Assembly (NCBI RefSeq): GCF_028736155.1
Contig: NZ_CP117879.1
Coordinates: 4,898,001-4,962,000 of the forward strand
Length of the DNA stretch: 64,000 nt
Direction of reading: 5' to 3'
From: Flavobacterium sp. KACC 22763
Lineage (GTDB): Bacteria; Bacteroidota; Bacteroidia; Flavobacteriales; Flavobacteriaceae
The notes under the pieces were generated by a model. The model was not told where the DNA came from, did not search any database, and saw only the letters and a list, made by a program, of their open reading frames with translations. The first letter of the stretch is position 1; every line of letters begins with the position of its first letter. Below, in pieces: positions 31,719-41,317 of the stretch. The translations under genes and the position numbers were made by a program.

Positions 31719-33410
31719 ATGAGTATGAAAGTAAACAAAATTGTAGTCTTGCAGTTAATGATGTCAATGGTATTGATGTTGGGCACGGCTAGTTGTAGCA
31801 AAAAATCGAGTTCCACTCACGCTTCTAGAGCTACTGGCTGGGATGTAGATAGTCAGAATGGAACTGCTGCCAGAAATGCAGGTAAAAAACAACAGGCTGG
31901 TCCTGGTTTGGTTTTTGTTGAAGGAGGTACGTTTACTATGGGTAAAGTACAGGATGATGTTATGCACGATTGGAATAACACGCCAACTCAACAACACGTT
32001 CAATCATTCTATATGGATGAAACCGAAGTTACGAACGGTATGTACTTAGAATACCTAGAGTGGTTAAAGAAAGTTTTTCCACCAACAGAAGAAAATTACA
32101 AAAACATTTACGAAGGAGCGTCTCCTGATACATTAGTTTGGAGAAATCGTTTAGGATATAACGAAACGATGACTAACAACTATTTAAGACACCCATCTTA
32201 TGCTAACTATCCTGTAGTTGGTGTTAACTGGATTCAAGCTGTTGAATTTAGTAAATGGAGAACAGACCGTGTAAACGAGGCTGTTTTAGAGAAAAGCGGA
32301 TATCTTAAAAAAGGAGCTAAAACAAATGATGTTAATGCTGAAAATGCATTTAATACGGAAGGATATTTAATGTCTCCAAGTACATCACGCGGTGCAAGCG
32401 AAGAAATCGTATTAAAGAAAAGCCCTGATGGAAGAAAACCAAAAGCAGGAAAAGACGGTGTAGTACCTGAACAGACAAATGTATATGCACAACGTTCTTC
32501 TGGAATTATTTTACCAGAATACAGGCTTCCTACTGAAGCAGAATGGGAATATGCTGCTGCTGCTGATGTTGGACAAAGAGAGTACAATATCTACAAAGGA
32601 CAAAAGAAATATCCTTGGTCTGGAGATTACACACGTTCTAACAAACGTAAAAACAAAGGTGATCAATTGGCTAACTTTAAACAAGGAAACGGTGATTACG
32701 GTGGAATTGCAGGTTGGTCAGATGATGGAGCAGATATCACAAATGCTGTGAAAAGTTATGCGCCAAACGATTTCGGTCTATATGATATGGCAGGAAACGT
32801 TGCAGAATGGGTAGCTGACGTTTACAGACCTATTATTGATAACGAAGCAAATGATTTCAACTATTACAGAGGTAACCAATATGCTAAAAACAAAATTGGT
32901 AAAGATGGTAAAATCGAAATCGTTACAACATCTACTATTAAATATGACACTTTAAGTAACGGTAAAGTTATTGCAAGAAACCTTCCTGGAGAAATTGCAC
33001 AAGTTCCAGTTGATGAGCAAGAAACATACTTGAGAACAAATTTCAGTACAAGCGATAACATCAACTACAGAGATGGTGACAAACAATCTTCTAGATTTTT
33101 TGATTTTGGTGATTCAGAGTCTGGACCTAAAGCAGATCAGGCAATGTACAACTCTCCTAAGCACAACGTTACAACAGACAGTTTAGGAAAAATGATCAGA
33201 AAATATGATAACTCTAGTAAACGTACAACTTTAATTGATGATAAAGTAAGAGTTTACAAAGGAGGATCGTGGAGAGATAGAGCTTACTGGTTAGATCCAG
33301 CTCAAAGAAGATACTTCCCTCAAGATATGGCAACAGATTATATTGGTTTCAGATGTGCAATGTCTAGAGTAGGTTCTAAAGCTGAAAAAAGAAAATCTCC
33401 TAGAAACTAA
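31719..33410 (+). CDS. gldJ: gliding motility lipoprotein GldJ
   Basis: A 563-residue lipoprotein of the T9SS/gliding core. In F. johnsoniae GldJ forms a structure beneath the outer membrane and is needed for stable Gld proteins. The lipobox is GTASC (Cys26), followed by SKKSSS. The rest is an FGE/SUMF1-like (C-type lectin-like) fold: FVEGGTFTMG (about residues 68-77), DETEVTNGMYLEYL, EYRLPTEAEWEYAA, YDMAGNVAEWVAD, KGGSWRD and IGFRCAM. The two cysteines needed for formylglycine-generating activity are not evident, so a structural role is expected. The ATG at 31719 is used; a second ATG two codons on is possible. Confidence 0.96.
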   Translation: MSMKVNKIVVLQLMMSMVLMLGTASCSKKSSSTHASRATGWDVDSQNGTAARNAGKKQQAGPGLVFVEGGTFTMGKVQDDVMHDWNNTPTQQHVQSFYMDETEVTNGMYLEYLEWLKKVFPPTEENYKNIYEGASPDTLVWRNRLGYNETMTNNYLRHPSYANYPVVGVNWIQAVEFSKWRTDRVNEAVLEKSGYLKKGAKTNDVNAENAFNTEGYLMSPSTSRGASEEIVLKKSPDGRKPKAGKDGVVPEQTNVYAQRSSGIILPEYRLPTEAEWEYAAAADVGQREYNIYKGQKKYPWSGDYTRSNKRKNKGDQLANFKQGNGDYGGIAGWSDDGADITNAVKSYAPNDFGLYDMAGNVAEWVADVYRPIIDNEANDFNYYRGNQYAKNKIGKDGKIEIVTTSTIKYDTLSNGKVIARNLPGEIAQVPVDEQETYLRTNFSTSDNINYRDGDKQSSRFFDFGDSESGPKADQAMYNSPKHNVTTDSLGKMIRKYDNSSKRTTLIDDKVRVYKGGSWRDRAYWLDPAQRRYFPQDMATDYIGFRCAMSRVGSKAEKRKSPRN

Positions 33411-33430
33411 AATTTAGGAATTCAAATAAT

Positions 33431-33484
33431 AAAAATTCCAAATTCCAAAAGCTGAATATTCAGTCTGGAATTTGGAATTTTTTT
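33431..33484 (+). terminator. terminator of gldJ
   Basis: AAAAATTCCAAATTCCA and TGGAATTTGGAATTTTT form a 17-bp perfect stem with a T7 run, isolating gldJ from murF. Confidence 0.85.
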
Positions 33485-33527
33485 ATTGTTTTTTTTCTAC
33501 TTTTATGACTTATTAAAAAAATTATAG

Positions 33528-34811
33528 ATGAATATTCAAGACATTCATAACTTGTTTTTACAGTGCAGTTCTTTATCTATTGATACTAGAAAGATTGAAA
33601 ATAATTCGATGTTTTTTGCTATCAAAGGAGAGAATTTCGACGCTAATACATTTGCCAAAGAAGCATTAGACTTAGGCGCTTTATTTGTCGTTATTGACAA
33701 CGAATCTTATTTTATTGATGATAGGACTATCTTGGTGGAAAATAGTCTGCAAACACTTCAGGAATTAGCAAAATTCCATAGAACTTATTTAGCGTTACCG
33801 ATTGTTGCTTTGACAGGAAGTAATGGAAAAACAACGACAAAAGAATTAATCAATGTTGTGTTGTCAAAAAAGTTTAAAACAAAAGCGACTATTGGCAATT
33901 TAAACAATCATATTGGCGTGCCATTAACTTTGCTTTCGTTTACAAAAGAAACAGAGATTGGAATTGTCGAAATGGGAGCCAATCATCAAAAAGAAATCGA
34001 ATTTCTATGTCAGATTGCGCAACCTGATTTTGGATACATAACTAATTTCGGAAAAGCGCACTTGGAAGGTTTTGGTGGAGTTGAAGGAGTAATTGCTGGT
34101 AAAAGCGAAATGTATCAGTACCTTGCCGCAAACCAGAAAATTGTTTTTGTAAATCTAGAAGATCCTATTCAGATTGAAAAATCAAAAGGGATAAAATCAT
34201 TTACTTTTGGAGTAAAAAAGGAAAATGCAGATTTAAATATTCAGAGTATTACCGCAAATCCTTTTGTGGCTATAGAGTACAATGATTTTGCTATAGAATC
34301 GCATTTAATCGGACTTTATAATGCTAATAATATTAATGCAGCAGCAGCAATTGGAAAGTATTTTGATGTAAAAGAAAGCGATATAAAGAGCGCTATTGAA
34401 AATTATATCCCAGCAAACAATAGATCTCAGATGATGCAAAAAGGATCAAATGAGATTATTTTGGATGCTTATAATGCTAATCCTAGCAGTATGGCTGTTG
34501 CTATTACCAATTTTCTACAATTAGACAAGAAAAATAAGATTATGGTTCTTGGAGATATGTTCGAATTAGGCGACGAAAGCCTTTATGAGCATAAGGTTAT
34601 TGTCGATTCTTTAGCAAATCAGAATGATGCTCAATGCTTCTTATTGGGTAAATCTTTTTTTGCTAACAAGATTTCGAATGAGAATATTCAGTTTTTTGAG
34701 ACATTTGATGCCTTTGCTGAATTCCTAAAGACCTTCAAGTTCGATTCTAATATGATATTAATAAAAGGTTCGCGAGGCATGGCCTTAGAAAGAACGTTAG
34801 ATTATATTTAA
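33528..34811 (+). CDS. murF: UDP-N-acetylmuramoyl-tripeptide--D-alanyl-D-alanine ligase
   Basis: Adds D-Ala-D-Ala to the UDP-MurNAc-tripeptide, the last cytoplasmic step of peptidoglycan precursor synthesis. The 427-residue protein has the Mur ligase plan: amino-terminal uridine-binding domain (SLSIDTRKIENNSMFFAIKG), central ATPase with the P-loop GSNGKTTTKEL (about residue 97-107) and MGANHQKEIEFL, and a C-terminal domain with LDAYNANPSSM and MVLGDMFELGDES. It follows gldJ after a strong terminator, so it is likely transcribed on its own. Confidence 0.97.
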   Translation: MNIQDIHNLFLQCSSLSIDTRKIENNSMFFAIKGENFDANTFAKEALDLGALFVVIDNESYFIDDRTILVENSLQTLQELAKFHRTYLALPIVALTGSNGKTTTKELINVVLSKKFKTKATIGNLNNHIGVPLTLLSFTKETEIGIVEMGANHQKEIEFLCQIAQPDFGYITNFGKAHLEGFGGVEGVIAGKSEMYQYLAANQKIVFVNLEDPIQIEKSKGIKSFTFGVKKENADLNIQSITANPFVAIEYNDFAIESHLIGLYNANNINAAAAIGKYFDVKESDIKSAIENYIPANNRSQMMQKGSNEIILDAYNANPSSMAVAITNFLQLDKKNKIMVLGDMFELGDESLYEHKVIVDSLANQNDAQCFLLGKSFFANKISNENIQFFETFDAFAEFLKTFKFDSNMILIKGSRGMALERTLDYI

Positions 34812-34847
34812 AAAGAAAGCCATTCAACACTGAATGGCTTTCTTTTT
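34811..34847. terminator. bidirectional terminator between murF and the PUL regulator
   Basis: AAAAAGAAAGCCATTCA and TGAATGGCTTTCTTTTT form a 17-bp perfect stem with a four-base loop and A/T runs on both sides, between convergent genes. The right arm reaches the regulator's stop codon. Confidence 0.85.
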
Positions 34848-37725
34848 AAATACTCATTAAGAACCCAATTAGGTTTTCTTTTTTGTTTAGTCCTAGTTTC
34901 TTTCTTAGACGGTAACGTGCTAATTCAACTCCGCCTGTAGAAATATTCATAATTTCAGCTATTTCTTTGGTAGACATATTCATTAATAAATAAGTAGACA
35001 AATCTAATTCTCTAGGAGAGATGGTAGGATATTGTCCTTTTAATCGCTTTAAAAATTCGAAGTGAACGTTTTTAATGTGTTTTTCTAAGTCTTTCCAGCT
35101 CTTGTCGGTGTTTACTTCTTTTACAATACTTTTATGAAGTTTGCTAAATTCTGCTTTAGTAGTATCGTCTAATATGGCAGTGTCTATGTCTTTCAGTTTA
35201 TGAATAATTCCGTTTAAAACTTTATTCTTTTTAACTACTTGTAAAGAGTTGTTTACTAATTCTTTGTCTTTTGCTAAAATTTTAATTTGAAGCTTATCGT
35301 TTTTCAGTTTTTCGATTTCTTTCTCTAAATCATGCTGTTCATGTCTGATTTTTGATTCTTTTTCTAGGTATAATCTTCTTTGTTCTATGGTTTCGTAATA
35401 CCTATTTTTTCTGATTTTCAGTTTTATCCTAACAGAGATCAAGTATGCTCCAAGTAAAATGAGCATCAGGTAAAACAAATAAGCCAGAAAATGCCTGTAC
35501 CAAGGTGGAGATACTGTAAATTCGACTTCAGTAATGTTTGATTCTATGCCATAGCTATTTCTGGCTCTTAATTTCATTACATAATTACCTTCCCTTAAAT
35601 TGGTATATTCTTTTATCGCTGTAGATGACCAGCCACGCCAATTTTCTTCAAAAGGTTCTAATTTATACGAATACATTACGTTTTCCTGATTTTCATACGT
35701 TGGCGATGCAAAAGTAAATTTGACACGATTGTACTTGTAAGGTATGCTGTATGATTCCAGTTTGCTGGTTAGATTTCCAGTTAAAATCGTATCTCCAGGA
35801 TTGGTAAAACTTTCAATAAAAGCTTTCGGCTTTGTCATAAAAGTGTTTGGAATAGTCGAATTGTAATGCGCTAAACGATCTGTTAAACCAATAAAAATAT
35901 TTTGCGGATCTATAGCGTTAACCGAAATATAATTGTTTACCAAATTTCCGGTTAAGTTAGAGAATATGGCCTGTTTCTTAGTAAAAGTTCCATTTTTATT
36001 TTTGACCAATACGCCAAGTGATTCGTTAAAAGCATACCACAGATTTCCTGCAGAATCCTCAATTAAGGTATTTATAGTTGGGATTCCGTTGAATAAGTTT
36101 GTTATTTTTTTATCTTCAAAAAATGTTTCCTGTTCGACAGAATATCTGTAAAAATGATTTTTTACTTGGAAGTATACTTTACCGTTAATGTTCTGTAGAC
36201 TGTTTATTCCTTTAAATTTTTCTGAAATGTTAACATGTTTTTTTATGAAATCAAACCTTTGTAAATCTTCCGATAACTTTACTTGATATAGGAACGGATT
36301 TTTCTTCAACCACAAATAATTTGCATCTATTTCCACAGAAAAATTATTGGTCGTTTCGTCAAAACCTTTTACTTGATGTAAATAGTCGTATCCTGTTGCT
36401 GATCGTTTGAAAACCGAAAAACCGTTATAACTTTCGCCTATTATATAGTTTTCATGATCGGGTATTTTTTTAAATCCGAAATAACCTTTGTTGTCAAGTA
36501 TTTTTGAAACCCTATTGTTCTCAATAATTAATGCTCCACTATTACTGGCACATATTAAAACATTATTTATGACTTGAATATTCCAAACTTGAGAAATTGT
36601 CCCTTCAACCCTTGTAAACGGACTGTCTTTAAAGGAGCTTCCCCATGCATGATAAAATAATCCCTGGTTTGTAGCCACATAAAGATTTCCGTTATGGGTT
36701 GTTGAAGCATATACTGTTCCTATATTGTAACTATAATCAAAATAGGAGAAGGGTGAGTTTTCATTTATAAAAGTGATACCATTATCAAGTCCTAGCCAGA
36801 TATTATTTTTCTTGTCTACAAAAGAGGCTAAAATAGTATTGTTTTGAATTCCTTTCTGACGATTTAAATGTTGAATTATTTTTCCATTTAAATCGCAGAT
36901 AATGGCTCCGTCTAATACAGAATTTAGTATTATAAATCTGTTTTTGATGATGGCTCCTCCAAGAGAGGTGTTTTTCTTGATAAACTCGTTGGCTTCTGTT
37001 GCCCAAGGCTTGATAATACCGTTTTCTGATACGAAAAGACCTTTTTCTAGAGTGGCATATAATAATCTATTATTTGATAATGGAAAGAGTGACCATATTT
37101 CTTTATCATTAAAAATAGTAGTGCCTTTTATTGCGGTAAGTTTTCTGTTTTTATATTCTAGCAGGCCTAAAGTTTTGTCCTGAAAATACAGACGGTTGTT
37201 TACCAAAAATGAAAATTGAAATTTATGCGGGGCAGTTAAAGTAGTCACTTTTTCATTTTTTAGAAAGAATACTTTGCTAAAGGATTGAAAAATAACTTCT
37301 CCATTAAAAATGTGAATCCTCCAGATAAGATTAATGTTTTCTTTGTCTATTGGGCTTAAGAGATTGTATAAAGAATGATATTTTAAGATTCCCTTCTCGT
37401 CATTTTTAAAATACCCAAATTCATTGTTTCCTCCAACAAATATCCTTCCTAAAGCATCAATTTTTAAGCTTCTAATCTCAGATTTGTTTGGTAAGGAGTA
37501 TTTGTGCCAGTTTGAACCATCAAATTGAATCAGACCGCTATTATTTGCGAAATAAATATTTCCATTTTTGTCCTGATCAATGCTCCAGTTTTGAGTTCCT
37601 CCTTTATATTCTGATCTTTTATAGTTTTTTATGTCTGGAATTCCAATATTTTTTACTTGAGAGAAACTTTTTATTTGTAAGAAAAATAATAAAATTAATA
37701 CAAAAGATCTAACTGTGGATTTCAT
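34846..37725 (-). CDS. membrane-anchored propeller/Y_Y_Y/LuxR-type transcriptional regulator of the PUL
   Basis: A 959-residue one-protein sensor-regulator. A signal peptide (to about residue 22, KSFSQ) is followed by a periplasmic beta-propeller made of two-component-regulator-type repeats (GGTQNWSIDQDKNGNIYFAN, SLKIDALGRIFVGGNNEFGYF, about 30-650). A Y_Y_Y domain follows at about 665-735 (YSYKLEPFEENWRGWS). A single TM helix lies at about 745-765, then a cytoplasmic coiled coil (about 780-840). The protein ends with a LuxR-type HTH over its last 65 residues (LSPRELDLSTYLLMNMSTKEIAEIMNIST is its core). No histidine kinase or receiver is present, unlike hybrid two-component PUL regulators. 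It is divergent from the first susC operon and probably senses glucan fragments in the periplasm, but its ligand and operator are not established. Confidence 0.88.
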   Translation of the reverse strand: MKSTVRSFVLILLFFLQIKSFSQVKNIGIPDIKNYKRSEYKGGTQNWSIDQDKNGNIYFANNSGLIQFDGSNWHKYSLPNKSEIRSLKIDALGRIFVGGNNEFGYFKNDEKGILKYHSLYNLLSPIDKENINLIWRIHIFNGEVIFQSFSKVFFLKNEKVTTLTAPHKFQFSFLVNNRLYFQDKTLGLLEYKNRKLTAIKGTTIFNDKEIWSLFPLSNNRLLYATLEKGLFVSENGIIKPWATEANEFIKKNTSLGGAIIKNRFIILNSVLDGAIICDLNGKIIQHLNRQKGIQNNTILASFVDKKNNIWLGLDNGITFINENSPFSYFDYSYNIGTVYASTTHNGNLYVATNQGLFYHAWGSSFKDSPFTRVEGTISQVWNIQVINNVLICASNSGALIIENNRVSKILDNKGYFGFKKIPDHENYIIGESYNGFSVFKRSATGYDYLHQVKGFDETTNNFSVEIDANYLWLKKNPFLYQVKLSEDLQRFDFIKKHVNISEKFKGINSLQNINGKVYFQVKNHFYRYSVEQETFFEDKKITNLFNGIPTINTLIEDSAGNLWYAFNESLGVLVKNKNGTFTKKQAIFSNLTGNLVNNYISVNAIDPQNIFIGLTDRLAHYNSTIPNTFMTKPKAFIESFTNPGDTILTGNLTSKLESYSIPYKYNRVKFTFASPTYENQENVMYSYKLEPFEENWRGWSSTAIKEYTNLREGNYVMKLRARNSYGIESNITEVEFTVSPPWYRHFLAYLFYLMLILLGAYLISVRIKLKIRKNRYYETIEQRRLYLEKESKIRHEQHDLEKEIEKLKNDKLQIKILAKDKELVNNSLQVVKKNKVLNGIIHKLKDIDTAILDDTTKAEFSKLHKSIVKEVNTDKSWKDLEKHIKNVHFEFLKRLKGQYPTISPRELDLSTYLLMNMSTKEIAEIMNISTGGVELARYRLRKKLGLNKKENLIGFLMSI

Positions 37726-37943
37726 AAAATTTTAAATATATTTTTATTATAAATGCTTTATTTTGATTTTAAATTGTTGATTTATCAATCATAATAAATC
37801 ATGATTTTTAAATTATTTCTAATTTATAACGCAATAGTTGCTGTTAAACTAATGTAATATACGTTTTTTTTAATTAACATTTTTGTAACATTTTTTTTTA
37901 AAAATTAAATCATTGTGAATTAATTAATTATGAGTTATATGTT

Positions 37944-37990
37944 GTGTTTTTGTAGAGTGTTAAAATTTAATTTGAAGTGTTTTTGTAAAG
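37944..37990 (+). promoter_or_regulatory. paired direct repeats upstream of the first susC (candidate operator)
   Basis: GTGTTTTTGTAGAG (37944-37957) and GTGTTTTTGTAAAG (37977-37990) are 33 bp apart, about three helical turns. The second is 94 bp before the susC ATG and 47 bp before the -7-like box. The same pair with the same spacing lies before the second susC. A weaker match to the core (TTTTTGTAA) occurs at 37880. The candidate binder is the divergent LuxR-type regulator. Confidence 0.6.
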
Positions 37991-38023
37991 AAATTTAATC
38001 TAATACTTATTAAAATTTAACAT

Positions 38024-38070
38024 TATAATTGCATCAAATTACTAATTAATTAACCAAAATTTTTAGAAAA
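38024..38070 (+). promoter_or_regulatory. -7-like element and conserved 43-nt leader of the first susC
   Basis: TATAATTG (38024-38031) matches TAnnTTTG at all but one position. From 38028 to the base before the ATG the sequence is identical to that at 44774-44816 before the second susC. Perfect identity over an AT-rich untranslated stretch suggests a functional or recently copied leader. Confidence 0.55.
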
Positions 38071-41000
38071 ATGAAATTGACAAAATTATTTATTTTTTGT
38101 GTTTCGTCTTTACTGTTTTCTGTAGTCGCATTTGCTCAGGATGTGACTATAAATGGAATCATTAATGACGAAAGTGGATTACCCGTCCCAGGAGCGACGG
38201 TTTTAGTAAAGGGAACCAATAAAGCAACTGCATCTGATTTTGATGGGAAATTTCAGATTAGTGCTCCCTCTAATGGAACTTTAACAATTAGTTTTGTTGG
38301 TTTTGAAACTGTAAATGAGCCAATAGGCGGAAAAACAAAGCTTACAATTGCTCTTAAGGCAGTATCTCAAAGCTTAAATGAAGTTGTGGTTATCGGTTAC
38401 GGTACACAAAAGAAAGCTTTGATTACTGGTGCTTCGACAAACCTAAAAGGAGAAACATTGCAGGAACTGAATACTGGATCTGCAATGGAAGCTCTTCAAG
38501 GTATTGCACCAGGTATTAGTATTACAAGAAATAGCGGTGCGCCAGGAGCTGGTACAAAAGTCGTTATACGTGGTATTGGTACAATCGGAAATTCAAATCC
38601 TTTGTATATCGTGGATGGTGTCTCTGTGGGAGATATCGATTATTTGAGCCCTTCGGATATTGAATCTATAGACGTTCTTAAAGATGCGGCTTCTGCTGCA
38701 ATCTACGGTTCTAGAGCAGCAAACGGGGTTGTTCTGGTAACTACAGTGAAAGGACGTAAAGGAAAACCAGCTAGAATTTCTTATGACTCTTATTTTGGAA
38801 TTCAAAACATCTACAAAAATCTGGATCCTTTAAATGCACAAGAATACATGTATATCATGGACGAAGGAAGGGTTAATGATGGACTTGCGCCAAATGACTG
38901 GAAAAAGATGCTAACCAGCAACGATTGGTTGGAGCGTAATTACCCTGGCGCAGGAACACAGCTTGGAGAAGAAATTTGGAATAAATTACAAAATGGTTGG
39001 ACAGGAACAAATTGGATTAATGAAATGTCTAAAAAAGATGCTCCTGTGGTAAACCATACTATTAATATTACAGGTGGATCAGAAGATATCACATACTCAT
39101 TAGGGGTTTCTTATTTTGATCAGGACGGTATTTTGGGAGGAAATATTATAGATGCAGGATTTAAAAGATTGACTACAAGGTTGAATACTCAAATGGTTTT
39201 GAAAAAGAATGACAGCCATAACATCATTACCGTTGGAGAAAATGTGACATACACAAATATTCAAAAAAGAGATGTTTCTAGCGGAAATATTTATGGAAAT
39301 GACTTGCATAATGCTATAACTCAAAACCCGTTACAACCTGCTTATTGGCAGACCGCGATCGATAGAAATATTAACGAATTTGGATTTACCCCTACATTAG
39401 ACGGCTTAAGTACAAATCAGACTAATCCTCTGGCTATAATGTATTATAGAAGTAATTACAATTATCCAAAAGATCATAAAATTATTGGAAATGTGTTTTT
39501 AGAGATTGAGCCTATTTCTAATCTTAGATTTAAATCTGTTTACGGAATTGATTCATGGTTTGGCTACAATAGAACAATGAATCCAACCTATCATTTAGGA
39601 GTCCTTTATGATGATGCAGTTGATGGTGCAACTCAATCTCAATATTTTGGAGCTAATTCAACTTGGACTAACACTGTTGCTTATCAAAAACAATTTGGGA
39701 ATCATAATATTAACGCCGTTATTGGTACTGAATTATGGAAAAGAATTGTTGAGAATAACGTCTATGGTTCAAGAAACGGTTTGTCGTTTCCTAATGATCC
39801 AAAGTACGCTTATTTAGACAATACAAAAAGCCCTGGTTCTGTTGCCGATATCAATACAACAGGTTTTGACAAAGCAGCAGGAGGAGGCGCTGTTATGTCA
39901 TATTTTGCTCGTGCACAGTATGATTATAAAGAAAAATACCTTCTTTCAGCTATTATTCGTCGTGACGGATCTTCTAACTTTGGTGATGGCCATAAGTATG
40001 GTAATTTTCCGTCGGTATCTGCAGGTTGGGTTATTACCAAAGAAGATTTTATGGCTAGCACATCAAAATATCTTGATTTCTTAAAGTTAAGAGCTAGTTG
40101 GGGGCAAAATGGTAATCAATATACAGATTATGCTTTTTACTATTCTTCTAATATTAAATATGCCTTCCCGGGTTACTTTTTTGGAGATACTAAACCGGTT
40201 TCTGGCCAGACTGCGTACCCTGCGAAAGTTACTAATGCAGATGTTACTTGGGAAACTTCTGAACAGTTAGATTTTGGATTAGATGCAAGTTTATTCAATT
40301 CTAGATTAGGAATAACATTTGACTGGTATAAGAAAAAAACTAAAAACTGGCTGGTTTTATCTGAATTGCCAGGAACTGCTGGTGCCGACTATCCTTATAA
40401 AAATGGCGGGGATATTGAAAACAAAGGTGTTGAATTTTCTGTAAGCTGGAAAGATAAAGTAGGCGATTTTAAATACGGTTTAACTGTGAGCGGCGCCTTT
40501 AATAAAAATGAAATTACAAGAATTGCCAATGCAAACGGTATAATTAATGGGCCAGCTCATGTGCTTTCTCAAGGAACGTCTGAAATTTCAAGAGCACAAG
40601 TAGGTTATCCAATAGGCGCTTTCTATGGTTTTAAAACAGCTGGAATTTTGCAGAATCAACAAGAAGTTGATGCTTATGTAGGGCCTACAGGTCAGCCTTA
40701 TTTTAATGATCAGCGCCCTGGAGATGTTCGTTTTGTGGACCAAAATAACGACGGAGTAATTGATGAAAAAGATAAAGTAATTTTAGGAGATCCAAATGCA
40801 AACTTCCAACTAGGTATCCAATTAAACTTGGAATATAAAAATGTTTATCTAAATACTACAATGGCAGGTAAGTACGGAATGCAAGTGATGCAATCTTACA
40901 GATCATTTGCTGATATGCCGAAACAAAACTACACTTCAGATGTTTTTGATCGTTGGCATGGAGAAGGAACTTCAAACAAAATGCCTCGTTTAAGTTCAGT

Positions 41001-41301
41001 GTCAAACAGAAACACAAATTATATTTCTGATATCTATATGCAGAATGCTGATTATCTAAGAATTAATAATGTAACTCTAGGTTATAACTTTAATGAAATT
41101 TTGAAGGACATTAAATTTATTTCAAATCTTAAATTCTACGTTGCTGTAAATAACTTATACACATTTACAAAATACGATGGTATGGATCCAGAGGTTCGTT
41201 GGTCAGGAGATAATACAAATGCTCCATGGGCTTCGGGAGTAGATTTAGGTTTATACCCACAATCTAGAACAGTAATGTTTGGATTAAGTGCAGATTTTTA
41301 A
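38071..41301 (+). CDS. SusC/RagA-family TonB-linked outer-membrane transporter 1
   Basis: A 1076-residue outer-membrane transporter that imports oligosaccharides with a SusD partner. A signal peptide ends SVVAFAQ. A carboxypeptidase-D-regulatory-like domain follows (about residues 24-110, INGIINDESGLPVPGATVLV and ATASDFDGKFQI). The family motif LNEVVVIGYGTQKK leads into the plug domain (about 120-235, with YIVDGVSVGDIDYLSPSDIE). The 22-strand barrel with a terminal aromatic residue follows. It is the first gene of an operon with a SusD and a surface lipoprotein. The first 110 residues are very similar to the second SusC here, but the barrels differ, implying different or complementary ligands. 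Confidence 0.95.
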   Translation: MKLTKLFIFCVSSLLFSVVAFAQDVTINGIINDESGLPVPGATVLVKGTNKATASDFDGKFQISAPSNGTLTISFVGFETVNEPIGGKTKLTIALKAVSQSLNEVVVIGYGTQKKALITGASTNLKGETLQELNTGSAMEALQGIAPGISITRNSGAPGAGTKVVIRGIGTIGNSNPLYIVDGVSVGDIDYLSPSDIESIDVLKDAASAAIYGSRAANGVVLVTTVKGRKGKPARISYDSYFGIQNIYKNLDPLNAQEYMYIMDEGRVNDGLAPNDWKKMLTSNDWLERNYPGAGTQLGEEIWNKLQNGWTGTNWINEMSKKDAPVVNHTINITGGSEDITYSLGVSYFDQDGILGGNIIDAGFKRLTTRLNTQMVLKKNDSHNIITVGENVTYTNIQKRDVSSGNIYGNDLHNAITQNPLQPAYWQTAIDRNINEFGFTPTLDGLSTNQTNPLAIMYYRSNYNYPKDHKIIGNVFLEIEPISNLRFKSVYGIDSWFGYNRTMNPTYHLGVLYDDAVDGATQSQYFGANSTWTNTVAYQKQFGNHNINAVIGTELWKRIVENNVYGSRNGLSFPNDPKYAYLDNTKSPGSVADINTTGFDKAAGGGAVMSYFARAQYDYKEKYLLSAIIRRDGSSNFGDGHKYGNFPSVSAGWVITKEDFMASTSKYLDFLKLRASWGQNGNQYTDYAFYYSSNIKYAFPGYFFGDTKPVSGQTAYPAKVTNADVTWETSEQLDFGLDASLFNSRLGITFDWYKKKTKNWLVLSELPGTAGADYPYKNGGDIENKGVEFSVSWKDKVGDFKYGLTVSGAFNKNEITRIANANGIINGPAHVLSQGTSEISRAQVGYPIGAFYGFKTAGILQNQQEVDAYVGPTGQPYFNDQRPGDVRFVDQNNDGVIDEKDKVILGDPNANFQLGIQLNLEYKNVYLNTTMAGKYGMQVMQSYRSFADMPKQNYTSDVFDRWHGEGTSNKMPRLSSVSNRNTNYISDIYMQNADYLRINNVTLGYNFNEILKDIKFISNLKFYVAVNNLYTFTKYDGMDPEVRWSGDNTNAPWASGVDLGLYPQSRTVMFGLSADF

Positions 41302-41317
41302 TATTAAAACATTGACA

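Noticed and set aside
31719..33410. GldJ as an active formylglycine-generating enzyme
   Set aside because: The FGE-like fold is clear but the catalytic cysteines are not evident; synteny with porU/porV and the lipobox fit GldJ.
41288..41317. GTG-started ten-codon extension of SusD 1, overlapping susC 1
   Set aside because: It would place polar residues before an ideal lipoprotein signal that starts at the ATG at 41318.
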